Positions 53,697 through 62,030 of a stretch of DNA of 64,000 bases are shown here, piece by piece. Source of the stretch: Marinobacter sp. Lineage in GTDB: Bacteria; Pseudomonadota; Gammaproteobacteria; Pseudomonadales; Oleiphilaceae. The first letter of the stretch is position 1; each line of letters starts with the position of its first letter. The position numbers were made by a program, and so were the translations under genes. The DNA is taken from assembly GCA_014762755.1 (NCBI GenBank), contig JABURI010000172.1, positions 1-64,000 on the forward strand, written 5' to 3'. The notes beneath the pieces were generated by a model. That model did not search any database. It saw nothing but the letters and a program-made list of their open reading frames with translations, and was not told the DNA's origin.

Positions 53697-53787
53697 TGGC
53701 GGAGAGGGAGGGATTCGAACCCTCGATACGCTATTAACGTATACACACTTTCCAGGCGTGCGCCTTCAGCCACTCGGCCACCTCTCC
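53697..53787 (-). tRNA. tRNA-Ser (anticodon GGA)
   Basis: A 91-nt minus-strand class II tRNA: acceptor GGAGAGG/CCTCTCC, D arm, anticodon loop with CTGGAAA (GGA), a long variable arm (about 15-20 nt, GTATACGTTAATAGCGTATC region), T loop GGTTCGAATCC and encoded CCA. Confidence 0.97.
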
Positions 53788-54015
53788 AATAAACTGTTTC
53801 AAATCAGCGATGTTGCCGCTCATTTGAGGGCGCAAACTTTAATAGTTTTTCAGGCCCTTGGCAACACCCTAGCTCGAAATCGCCGAAAAAATTTCACTTT
53901 GGCCCGGATTCCGGTTAACGGTTGAACAGGTTGAGGACTATCGTTAACAGAACGCTGATGACAATCATCGAGGTGATCGGTATAAAACTGCCCTCTCAGA
54001 ACAAGGAGAATAACA
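53788..54015. other. Intergenic region upstream of the isochorismatase-like gene
   Basis: About 228 bp holding the tRNA-Ser promoter on one strand and the promoter of the hydrolase gene on the other. I see no open reading frame, strong hairpin or known element. A T-rich stretch near 53840 may be part of a promoter. Confidence 0.4.
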
Positions 54016-54546
54016 ATGCTGATGAAAGCAGACCAATCTGTCCTGGTACTGGTCGATCTCCAGGAAAAACTGATGCCCGCGATCAGCTTCGGCGAGGAAG
54101 TCGCGGACCGGTGTACGACGCTTGCAACGATTGCGGGACTCCTCGGGGTTCCTGTGCTCGGCACCGAACAGTTGCCGGACAAGCTCGGTCCCAATATCGA
54201 ATCGGTGCGGGAACTGTGCAATTCGCTTCTGGACAAGACCCATTTTGATGCCTGTCCCGATGGCCTGATCGATCAGCTGCCGGAGGGTCGACAGCATATT
54301 GTCATTGGTGGCTGTGAAACCCATGTGTGTATGATGCAGACCGCCTTGAGCCTGCTGGATGCCGGCTACAAGGTGTGGGTGGTCGCCGATGCCACCGGCT
54401 CACGAAACGATTTTGACCGGGATGTTGCCCTGGACCGCCTGAACGAAAGTGGTGCCCGCATCGTGACACTGGAGATGGTGGCCTTTGAATGGATGCGCGA
54501 TTGCCGGCACCCCCGCTTCCGGGATATCCAGGCACTCATCAAGTAA
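54016..54546 (+). CDS. Isochorismatase-family hydrolase
   Basis: 176 residues. The cysteine hydrolase triad is visible: Asp in VLVDLQEKL, Lys in LLDKTHFDA and Cys in GGCETHVCMMQTA (the second Cys). The compact size matches YcaC/nicotinamidase-like relatives of unknown substrate. SD AGGAG seven bases before the ATG. The bicupin gene follows by 71 bp on the same strand. Confidence 0.9.
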   Translation: MLMKADQSVLVLVDLQEKLMPAISFGEEVADRCTTLATIAGLLGVPVLGTEQLPDKLGPNIESVRELCNSLLDKTHFDACPDGLIDQLPEGRQHIVIGGCETHVCMMQTALSLLDAGYKVWVVADATGSRNDFDRDVALDRLNESGARIVTLEMVAFEWMRDCRHPRFRDIQALIK

Positions 54547-54617
54547 TCGGCCCGATGGGGTCATCCAGCACCCGGTCTCGGGCGCATCCCCGGCATCTCA
54601 ATTATCAGAGGTTTGTC

Positions 54618-55277
54618 ATGCTCAATATGGATTTCAGTGAAAAGGTGGTGATCCGTACCGCAGAGATGGACTGGGTACCCAGCCCTGCCGGGGGTGTGAT
54701 GCGGAAACCACTGGCCCGGGAGGAAGCCGAGCGGGGTCATGCAACCAGCGTGGTCCGCTACGAGCCGGGCGCGTCCTTCAAGCGCCACGAACACCCGCTG
54801 GGCGAGGAAATCCTGGTGCTCGAAGGCGTATTCTCTGATGAGACCGGCGACTATCCGGCCGGCACCTACCTGCGTAATCCGCCAGGCAGCGGCCATGCGC
54901 CCTTCAGCAAAGAAGGGTGTACCCTGCTGGTCAAGCTGCACCAGTTTGACGAAAGGGACACGAAAACCGTGCGTGTCGATACCCGCACGGCTGAATGGTT
55001 ACCGGGCATTGGCGGCCTTCAGGTCATGCCCCTGCATGATTTCGAACACAAACATGTGGCACTGGTGAAATGGCCGGCCAATGAGGTATTCCAACCGCAC
55101 CGGCACTTTGGTGGCGAGGAAATCTTCGTGCTCTCGGGAGAGTTTTGCGACGAACACGGCCGCTATCCGGCAGGCACCTGGATCCGCAGCCCGCACATGA
55201 GCCAGCACCACCCCTTCGTGGAGCAGGAGACGGTAATCTGGGTCAAAACCGGTCACCTGCCCCTGACGACGCCGTAA
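54618..55277 (+). CDS. Bicupin (ChrR-like) domain protein
   Basis: 219 residues with two cupin domains. Each has the metal-binding His pattern: FKRHEHPLGEEILVLEG with a later His in GHAPF, and QPHRHFGGEEIFVLSG with His in MSQHHPF. The two halves are clearly similar to each other (EEILVLEGVFSDETGDYPAG vs EEIFVLSGEFCDEHGRYPAG). ChrR-type cupins bind zinc and can be anti-sigma domains; no sigma-factor-binding domain is here, so an enzyme or sensor is possible. Confidence 0.9.
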   Translation: MLNMDFSEKVVIRTAEMDWVPSPAGGVMRKPLAREEAERGHATSVVRYEPGASFKRHEHPLGEEILVLEGVFSDETGDYPAGTYLRNPPGSGHAPFSKEGCTLLVKLHQFDERDTKTVRVDTRTAEWLPGIGGLQVMPLHDFEHKHVALVKWPANEVFQPHRHFGGEEIFVLSGEFCDEHGRYPAGTWIRSPHMSQHHPFVEQETVIWVKTGHLPLTTP

Positions 55278-55282
55278 AAACA

Positions 55283-55302
55283 AAAAAGGCCCCGAAGGGC
55301 CA
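55283..55302 (-). terminator. Terminator of the small leftward gene
   Basis: On the minus strand GGCCC/GGGCC with a small loop, followed by TTTTTT and more T residues. It lies 13 bp past the stop of the gene ending at 55315 and just beyond the convergent bicupin stop. Confidence 0.85.
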
Positions 55303-55314
55303 AGAGAGTGCGCA

Positions 55315-55686
55315 TCAGGATGACATTGCTGAGGACTGCCAACCGACGCTGCTGAAGAGATCGTTGCTCGCGCCATCGCGGGCAGGCGTGTAGTGGATGT
55401 CGTTCTCGCCCGCTGGCACGGCAAACACGTGGTAGGCCTCCGGTCCGAAGGGATCCAGTGCGGTACCGAGGTAGTCAAAACGGTCCGGCACCGGCTCACC
55501 GGACAGAGCCACCCGGAACTGACGCTCAATGGTCGGGGTTCCGACATTCAGCGGCTGCTCCACCCAGAGGTACACGGCCTTGTGCGGGACGATGTATTCG
55601 CAGCGCACTACCCGATAGCCCTCTTTCAGGTTCAGGGTGGTCGGTTCTTTTCCGGCCTCAACGCGGAATTTGTGAATCGTTTTCAT
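55315..55686 (-). CDS. Small conserved protein of unknown function (DUF7352-like, tentative)
   Basis: 123 residues, starting MKTIHKFRVEAGKEPTTLNL with IVPHKAVYLWVEQ in the middle and EAYHVFAVP near the end. This build (N-terminal MKTI.KF, a YLW strand, a late HVF strand) recalls a small beta-rich family that is often seen with phage-like genes; I am not certain. No other phage gene is present. It carries its own terminator and stands alone. Confidence 0.65.
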   Translation of the reverse strand: MKTIHKFRVEAGKEPTTLNLKEGYRVVRCEYIVPHKAVYLWVEQPLNVGTPTIERQFRVALSGEPVPDRFDYLGTALDPFGPEAYHVFAVPAGENDIHYTPARDGASNDLFSSVGWQSSAMSS

Positions 55687-55790
55687 GGCTGCTTCCTCCG
55701 AGTTGCCACATCACAATTCCCATACTCCTCTGTATCCAGCGTCGAGAAAATAAGCTTTTTTGGTCTTTATGCCTCGAAAAAGACGATGCT

Positions 55791-56708
55791 TCAGCGCCCG
55801 GAGTCCGTACCCAGCTCGCTGAAGTTGACCGGTTCCATGCAGATTGCCCGTACCCCCTCGTGGGCAAGTTTGCGGCCCCGGGTGATCGCGAACAGCTCGT
55901 CCTGCACCTCGTCGATACTGGCGATGTGCTCCACCTCATACTGTCGGCAGACTTCCCGGCGTATCACCGTCGGCGCGGCAAAGACTCCATAACCCTGGCG
56001 GCCAAAGACCTTGATCAGGGCACTGTCATCGACTCGCGCCATCAGCTTCATCCGCACACCCTGAAGCGACAACCAGTTCATCAGGCGCTCGAAATACGGA
56101 GCATCGGTGGCATTGGCCAGCAGCGGCTGACCATTGAGGGAATCGGGGAAGCCTTCCCGGAGATTGGCGGCCAGTGCCGGCGCGGCATAAAGGCTGATAC
56201 TTGATCCGGCGACCGGATGCACCGTGAACGGGCCATGCTCGTCCAGCCCGGGCATCCGGTCCGCCAGCACAACATCCAGCTCCTTGCGCTTGAGGCTCAA
56301 CACGAGATCTTCGGTTCTGCCGGTCCGACACTCCAGCTGCACCGGCCGTTTGAGCACCATGGCAGGCTGCAACAGGTAATAGGCGATGAGCTTGTGGATC
56401 GACGCGGAAATACCCGCAGAAAGGGTCAGGGGGCGATCGGCCGGTGCGAGACTGAGGGTATCCGTCAGCTCCCCGGTCAGGGCGAAAATGTCGTCGGCAT
56501 AGCCGAGAATCATCCGACCGAGATCCGTCAGGGCCAGTCGTCGCCGTTCCCGGGTGAAGAGCCTGCCGCCAACCGCCGTCTCGAAGGTGGCCAACTGGCC
56601 GCTCAGGGTCTGCGGGGCCAGATCCAGCACTTCACTGGCCCGGGCAATCGAGCCTTCCCGGCTGATCACCCAGAAGTAATACAGATGCCGGAGGTTAAGC
56701 TGTTCCAT
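55791..56708 (-). CDS. LysR-family transcriptional regulator, NhaR-like
   Basis: 305 residues. The winged HTH is at the N-terminus (NLRHLYYFWVISREGSIARA, LDLAPQTLSGQLATFE) and the rest is a substrate-binding domain. The opening YYFW.I...GSI and the QT.SGQ turn resemble NhaR, the sodium/proton antiporter activator, but no nhaA is nearby. It is transcribed leftward, away from its neighbours in the same direction as the flavin reductase. Confidence 0.87.
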   Translation of the reverse strand: MEQLNLRHLYYFWVISREGSIARASEVLDLAPQTLSGQLATFETAVGGRLFTRERRRLALTDLGRMILGYADDIFALTGELTDTLSLAPADRPLTLSAGISASIHKLIAYYLLQPAMVLKRPVQLECRTGRTEDLVLSLKRKELDVVLADRMPGLDEHGPFTVHPVAGSSISLYAAPALAANLREGFPDSLNGQPLLANATDAPYFERLMNWLSLQGVRMKLMARVDDSALIKVFGRQGYGVFAAPTVIRREVCRQYEVEHIASIDEVQDELFAITRGRKLAHEGVRAICMEPVNFSELGTDSGR

Positions 56709-56730
56709 GAATTCGGACCTCCCGGGGTCA

Positions 56731-57348
56731 TCAAGCCGGCCTGGGTACCTTCAGGATTTCGCCAAAGGTGACGTACTCACTGCCTCCGAGACGTCCCAGG
56801 GGATCAATCGCCGAACCGTCGAAACGCAGGCGATCCTTGTCATCCCGCGTAATGGCCTCGTCGGCCACATGGATGGCGTTGATCCTGCCGAAAATCAGGG
56901 ACTGGGGTGCCGCGCCAATCTCCTTGATCTCGTACAGCTCACAGGCAAGCGCAACACGGCAGTCTTTCAGACGCGGTAACGGTGCCCCCTCGAACCCGGT
57001 CAGTTCCAGGTCCACATTTTTCAGCTCGGATTCCCCGTGCGGCAGGGTCCTGGAAGTCTCAGTCATCGCCTCCGCCAGCTCCCTGTGGGCAATATGAACC
57101 ACAAAATGCCGGTTGGTTTCGATATTTACCCGGGTGTCCTTGAATGAGCCGTCCGTGGGTTTCTTGCCGACTGAAAACATCAGCAGTGGCGGGTTGCTGG
57201 TGATCGGGGTGAAAAAAGAGAACGGCGCCAGATTATAATCGCCGTCCGGATTCTCACTCAGCACCCAGGCGACCGGCCGGGGAATGATAGTCTGGGTCAG
57301 GATGTGGTAGACCTCTTTCGGGTCCATACCATCAAAATCAATCTGCAT
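56731..57348 (-). CDS. Flavin reductase-like (DIM6/NTAB) FMN-binding protein
   Basis: 205 residues with the flavin-reductase-like split-barrel: IIPRPVAWVLSENPDGDYNL, APFSFFTPITSNPPLLMFSV, KDTRVNIETNRHFVVHIA. It likely binds FMN and may reduce it with NAD(P)H for a partner oxygenase or act alone. ATG 57348 has CAGGAGG upstream. It overlaps the MFS gene by 11 bp, so both are expressed together. Confidence 0.9.
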   Translation of the reverse strand: MQIDFDGMDPKEVYHILTQTIIPRPVAWVLSENPDGDYNLAPFSFFTPITSNPPLLMFSVGKKPTDGSFKDTRVNIETNRHFVVHIAHRELAEAMTETSRTLPHGESELKNVDLELTGFEGAPLPRLKDCRVALACELYEIKEIGAAPQSLIFGRINAIHVADEAITRDDKDRLRFDGSAIDPLGRLGGSEYVTFGEILKVPRPA

Positions 57349-58543
57349 CTGCGCCTCCTGTCTGCAGCTTCTGTGTTGCCCTCGAACGGGCCAGCCATAG
57401 CATAACGAGAATGGCCTGAAGGACCAGGAAAGGTACGGAGACCATAACAAGGCCGGACCACCCCACCCAGGCAAAAACCGCACCGGCGGAAAGCGACGCA
57501 GTCGCCTGGGAACCGAACACCAGGAGATCGTTCAGGCCCTGCACCCGGAAACGCTCGGAATCCTGGTAGCCCTGTGGTAACAGCGCGGTGCCACCCACGA
57601 ACAGGAAGTTCCAGCCAACGCCCAGCAACAGGAGCGCCCACAGGTAATGATGGAAGCTGATACCGGCCGCCGCGAGCAGCACGCACGCCAGGTAGGCCAG
57701 CAGGCCGCCAACCATCATCAGCGGAATCCCCACCACGCGCGTCAGCCAGCCGCTGATCAGTGACGGCAGGTACATGGCCATGATGTGGAGCTGGATAACG
57801 GTTTTGGCGTCGTCGAGGCTGTGACCGGCCATTTCTGTCATACTGAGAGGTGTCGCGGTCATGATGAAACTCATCACCGCATAGCCGATGGCGGCGGCAC
57901 CAATCGCTGCCAATACCATGGGATTGACCAGAATGTCGCGCAGTGGCCGACCACCGCCAATGTGATCTTCCCGCACCAGTTCGCCTTTCGAACGATAACC
58001 CGTAAAAAGCGTTACCAGGGCTACCGCCTGCACGGCCAGCAAACCAAGCCAGCTATCCATAAAGGGGTGGGCTTCATCCGGGCCGGCACCCAGCGTGGCA
58101 ATCTCGGGTCCCAACCAGGCCGCCCCAAGGCCACCCAGAAGCACCCTGGCTGCGGCGGAAGCCGCAAGTTCCGGCCCGACCGACTCCATCGCGGCAAATC
58201 GGTACTGGTGCACGACGGCAAGGCCACTCCCACCCACGATCGCTGCCACACAAAGCAAGGGGAAAGAGCCCTGCCAGGAAGCAAGAGCCCCCAAGCCACC
58301 GGCCAGGATGCCCATTGTGGCTCCCAGCAGCATCACCGGCTTGCGCCCTATCCGCTCCATCAGCCAGGTCGCCAGCTTGACCGATAAAACCGTGCCGACC
58401 ACCACAAGCCCCACCGGTAGCGTGGCCCACTCGGCAGACGGCGCCAGAGCCCGGCCCTGGATACTGCCAATCACGATAATAAATGGTGCAGTACACATGG
58501 CCAGCGCCTGCGCGGCCACCAGCACCCAGACATTCAGGGGCAT
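57338..58543 (-). CDS. MFS transporter
   Basis: 401 residues with twelve predicted membrane helices and the MFS loop motif between helices 2 and 3 (WLMERIGRKPVMLLGA). Helix content and length are ordinary; the substrate is unknown. Its 3' end overlaps the flavin reductase start by 11 bp, and it is preceded by a CheR-like gene ending 3 bp upstream. Confidence 0.9.
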   Translation of the reverse strand: MPLNVWVLVAAQALAMCTAPFIIVIGSIQGRALAPSAEWATLPVGLVVVGTVLSVKLATWLMERIGRKPVMLLGATMGILAGGLGALASWQGSFPLLCVAAIVGGSGLAVVHQYRFAAMESVGPELAASAAARVLLGGLGAAWLGPEIATLGAGPDEAHPFMDSWLGLLAVQAVALVTLFTGYRSKGELVREDHIGGGRPLRDILVNPMVLAAIGAAAIGYAVMSFIMTATPLSMTEMAGHSLDDAKTVIQLHIMAMYLPSLISGWLTRVVGIPLMMVGGLLAYLACVLLAAAGISFHHYLWALLLLGVGWNFLFVGGTALLPQGYQDSERFRVQGLNDLLVFGSQATASLSAGAVFAWVGWSGLVMVSVPFLVLQAILVMLWLARSRATQKLQTGGADAD

Positions 58544-58546
58544 GAA

Positions 58547-59371
58547 TTATTTTTTCCTGTAGGCAGTGCCGTTCGGGCACTCAATGATTTCGTAGAGTTC
58601 CGGCATGTCGTCCGCCAGCTCGGAGGATCCCGGGATCAGGTAGCCGCCGGGATTGAGAGCGGCATGGAACCGGGCCAGTATGGCCTTTCTCTTCTCTGCC
58701 GAGTAGTAAACGAGCGTGTTCTGGCAGACCACCACATCGAATTTGCCCGGCAACGTTCGTTGAAGCAGGTTCAGCTCACGGAACTCGACCAGGGAACGGA
58801 TATCCGGCCTGACTCGCCAGACGCCCTTATCGACAGGCCGGAAAAAACGCTCCTTGCGTTCGGCGGTAACGCCGGCCTCGTCGGGACCGATCTCGTAGTG
58901 TGCCCGGCGGGCGACCTCCAGAGCACTGCGGGAAGTATCCGTCGCGAGAATCCTGGTTCCAGCGACGCTCCCGGGGTTTTTATCCCTGAATTCGTTCACG
59001 ACCATGGCAATGGAGTAAGGCTCCTGGCCGGTGGTACAGGCGGCCGACCAGATAGAAACGCGCTTGCCGGGGGCACGCCTGGCGATGTCCGGCAGTACCA
59101 GCTCGGCCAGCAACGCGAACACCGACGTCTCGCCGAACCACCTGCTCTCACTCATGGTCACGGCATCGATGACGGCTTCCTTCAGTCCGGATCGGCCGGG
59201 TTTGCCAAGCCGCTCCAGCAAATCCTCGATAGAAGCCAGCTGATAGTTATCCAATACCGACCGGAGCTGTCGCTGGGCAAGACCCCGGGCAGCATCCCTC
59301 AGCAGAATTCCGCAGGCGTCCCGGAGATAGATCTGCAAGGCCTGATAGTCGCTTGTCTTTATCGTTTCCAT
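58547..59371 (-). CDS. CheR-type protein methyltransferase
   Basis: 274 residues. N-terminal CheR helical domain (about 1-75), then the SAM-binding domain: SAACTTGQEPYSIAMVV matches the GCSTGEEPYS motif, and FDVVVCQNTLVYYSAEKR matches FRNVLIYF. The methylation loop is unusual: ESRWFGETSVF replaces the common NETSFFRD. It lacks the C-terminal NWETF pentapeptide dependence features I can check. No chemoreceptor or che gene is near, so PilK-like or other signalling partners are possible. Confidence 0.85.
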   Translation of the reverse strand: METIKTSDYQALQIYLRDACGILLRDAARGLAQRQLRSVLDNYQLASIEDLLERLGKPGRSGLKEAVIDAVTMSESRWFGETSVFALLAELVLPDIARRAPGKRVSIWSAACTTGQEPYSIAMVVNEFRDKNPGSVAGTRILATDTSRSALEVARRAHYEIGPDEAGVTAERKERFFRPVDKGVWRVRPDIRSLVEFRELNLLQRTLPGKFDVVVCQNTLVYYSAEKRKAILARFHAALNPGGYLIPGSSELADDMPELYEIIECPNGTAYRKK

Positions 59372-59527
59372 TGACTCATTATTATATTCGCGTAATCAAA
59401 GCGGCATTTTACCACCTTCGGCTGGCCGTTGCGTGGGATCAATCTGCTAACATCCTGCTTCACACAGCTGGTCCCGGTTACAGACCCCAGCCTTGATTTT
59501 GCCAACAACAGCGAGAGTGTTCCGGAT

Positions 59528-60145
59528 ATGACCCCATACGTACCGTTTTCCCGCCACCTGGTTTCAACGTTGCTGGCTGCGTTGGCTGCCTTGTGCCTGG
59601 CCTCCGCGCCGGCACATGCTCAGTCGGATGACGGGGATGCGCAAACGCCCCAGGTCCGGTTTGTGACAAGCCACGGCGAATTCGTGCTCGAACTGCGCCC
59701 CGACGTAGCCCCCGAAACCGTCGAGAACTTCCTGCAATACGCGCGGGAAGGCTTCTACGACGGAACCGTATTTCACCGCGTCATCCCGGGATTCATGATC
59801 CAGGGTGGCGGATTTACTCCGGAATTGTCCCGTAAACCGACCCGTGACCCGATCGTCAACGAAGCCACCGCGGACCTGCCGAACCAGCGGGGCACCATCG
59901 CCATGGCCCGCACCAGCAATCCGGATTCGGCAACCTCACAGTTTTTCATCAACGTCGTCGACAATGACTTCCTCAATGACGGCGTCCGTGGCCCGGGCTA
60001 CGCCGTGTTCGGGAAGGTGACCGATGGCATGGATGTGGTTGACGCCATTGCCGGTGTCGAAACCGGCTACGCCCGGGGTATGAGGGACGTGCCCGTGGAG
60101 CCGGTCGTCATTGAGCAGGTCTCGGTGATCGGCAACGACGAGTAG
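59528..60145 (+). CDS. Periplasmic peptidyl-prolyl cis-trans isomerase (cyclophilin, PpiA-like)
   Basis: 205 residues with a signal peptide ([19 protein letters not shown]) and a cyclophilin domain: [16 protein letters not shown] (catalytic Arg), [12 protein letters not shown] and [17 protein letters not shown]. Length fits periplasmic PpiA. The ATG at 59528 is selected because it puts the signal peptide at the N-terminus. mnmC follows after 3 bp. Confidence 0.93.
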   Translation: MTPYVPFSRHLVSTLLAALAALCLASAPAHAQSDDGDAQTPQVRFVTSHGEFVLELRPDVAPETVENFLQYAREGFYDGTVFHRVIPGFMIQGGGFTPELSRKPTRDPIVNEATADLPNQRGTIAMARTSNPDSATSQFFINVVDNDFLNDGVRGPGYAVFGKVTDGMDVVDAIAGVETGYARGMRDVPVEPVVIEQVSVIGNDE

Positions 60146-60148
60146 AAC

Positions 60149-62026
60149 ATGACAGACTGCACCGTGCGCCCGCCAGCCATCGAACCCGCAGAACTTGTCT
60201 GGCGGGACGGAATCCCGGAATCCGTCCGGTTCGGGGACGTCTATTTCAGCCGGGACAATGGCCTGGAAGAGACCCGGTATGTTTTCCTGAACCACAACAA
60301 CCTGCCGGATCGGTTCCAAGAAGTACCACCGCTGGGCGCATTCGTGATTGCAGAGACCGGCTTCGGCACCGGTCTCAATTTTCTCGCAGCCTGGCAGGCC
60401 TGGCGTGAACACCAACCGGATAACGGGTCCGTCCTGCACTTCATCTCCGCCGAGCGCTACCCGCTCACGCGGGACGATCTCAAGCGTGCCCTGAACCTCT
60501 GGCCCGAACTGGCGCCACTGGCGGCAGAGTTGCAGGCCCACTACCCGCCTCTGGTCCGGGGCACACACCGCCTGGTTCTGGATGAGGGCCGGGTTCGCCT
60601 GACGCTGTACTTTGGCGATTTACTGGATGCCTGGGAGGCACTGTCGTTCTCGGCGGATGCCTGGTTCCTGGACGGCTTCGCTCCAGCCCTGAATCCCGAC
60701 ATGTGGCTCGACCGGGCCATCGCATTGATCCGCGAACACAGCCGGCCGGGCACCACGCTGGCCACCTTCACCGCGGTCGGCAGAATACGCCGGGCACTCG
60801 AGGGTGAAGGCTTCGAGATGCGCAAAACACCGGGTTACGGGCGCAAACGGGATATGATTGCCGGAGTGTTGTCCAGCGCCGTTTCGGGTCACTCTCCCAC
60901 GGCTTCCGGAACCGTCGCCATTATCGGTGCGGGCATTGCCGGCGCGCTGCTGGCCCGGAACCTGGCCAGTCGGGGTGTGGCCGTTACCCTGATCGATGCA
61001 GAGGACCATGCCGGTAATGCAGCCTCCGGGAATCTTCAGGGCGCCCTGTATGTAAAGCTCGGTGTCGAGTTCAACCCCCAGACAGAACTCGCCCTTTCCG
61101 CCCTGGCGTTCAGCCAGCGGGCCTACGAGCCCTACCGGGGTGCTTTCTGGCACCCTGTCGGTCTGCTGCAGCTGGCCTGGAATCCCCAGGAAGCAGACCG
61201 GCAAAACCGTTTTCTTGACCGCAACCAGTATCCCGAAGAAATTCTGTACCCGGTCGACGCCGCCACTGCCTCCGAACTCACCGGTACACCGGTCAGCACC
61301 AGCGGATTGTGGTTTCCCAACAATGGCTGGCTCTCGCCGGGCCGCCTCTGCAGTAATCTGGCCAGTCACCCACTCATCGAGTGCCGCTTCGGGACACGCG
61401 TGGAGCGGCTGATGCCGTGCAACGGCAAATGGCACCTGTCCAGCTCCAGTGGCGCAGACATCATCGCAGACCGTGTGGTCATTGCCGCAGGCCATAAGAC
61501 GCCGGAACTGATTCCCCTCAAGGGTGAGTACCGGTTCAAGGCCATCCGGGGCCAGGTGACCCACCTGCCCGAGGAAACCATCCGGACACCGAAGGCGGTT
61601 ATCTGTGGCCAGAAATACCTGAACCCGTGCCAGGACGGTTTGGCCGTGACCGGAGCCACATTTGACCTGCACAGCACCGATGCCAGAGTCACCCGCGAGG
61701 GCAACACGGAGAATCTGCAGCAACTCAGTGACATGTTACCGGGGTTGTTTGCCGAGAGCGGCGGCAAAGGCGATTTCGAGGGGCGGGTCGGATTCCGCTG
61801 CACCACCCACGATTATCAGCCAGTGGCCGGAATGATGGCAGACTGCAACGGACAATCCCTCGAGGGCGTCTACCTGCTTACTGGCCTGGGCAGCAAGGGG
61901 CTCACCTACGCCCCCCTGCTGGCCGAATACGTCGCGGACCTGATCACCGGGCAACCGGCCTGCCTGCCCGGTACACTCGCGCACAGCATCCGGCCGGACC
62001 GGATATGCCGGCGTCGGGCCGGCTGA
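60149..62026 (+). CDS. mnmC: Bifunctional tRNA 5-methylaminomethyl-2-thiouridine biosynthesis protein MnmC
   Basis: 625 residues. N-terminal methyltransferase (about 1-240): AETGFGTGLNFLAAWQ and DAWFLDGFAPALNPDMW. C-terminal FAD oxidase (about 255-610): VAIIGAGIAGALLARNLASR, GNLQGALYVKLG and a final FAD contact near YLLTGLGSKGLTYAPLL. It converts cmnm5s2U to mnm5s2U at the wobble position of some tRNAs. It starts 3 bp after the cyclophilin gene. Confidence 0.95.
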   Translation: MTDCTVRPPAIEPAELVWRDGIPESVRFGDVYFSRDNGLEETRYVFLNHNNLPDRFQEVPPLGAFVIAETGFGTGLNFLAAWQAWREHQPDNGSVLHFISAERYPLTRDDLKRALNLWPELAPLAAELQAHYPPLVRGTHRLVLDEGRVRLTLYFGDLLDAWEALSFSADAWFLDGFAPALNPDMWLDRAIALIREHSRPGTTLATFTAVGRIRRALEGEGFEMRKTPGYGRKRDMIAGVLSSAVSGHSPTASGTVAIIGAGIAGALLARNLASRGVAVTLIDAEDHAGNAASGNLQGALYVKLGVEFNPQTELALSALAFSQRAYEPYRGAFWHPVGLLQLAWNPQEADRQNRFLDRNQYPEEILYPVDAATASELTGTPVSTSGLWFPNNGWLSPGRLCSNLASHPLIECRFGTRVERLMPCNGKWHLSSSSGADIIADRVVIAAGHKTPELIPLKGEYRFKAIRGQVTHLPEETIRTPKAVICGQKYLNPCQDGLAVTGATFDLHSTDARVTREGNTENLQQLSDMLPGLFAESGGKGDFEGRVGFRCTTHDYQPVAGMMADCNGQSLEGVYLLTGLGSKGLTYAPLLAEYVADLITGQPACLPGTLAHSIRPDRICRRRAG

Positions 62027-62030
62027 GACC

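Noticed and set aside
60620-61723. 367-codon frame antisense to mnmC
   Set aside because: Shadow of mnmC in GC-rich DNA.
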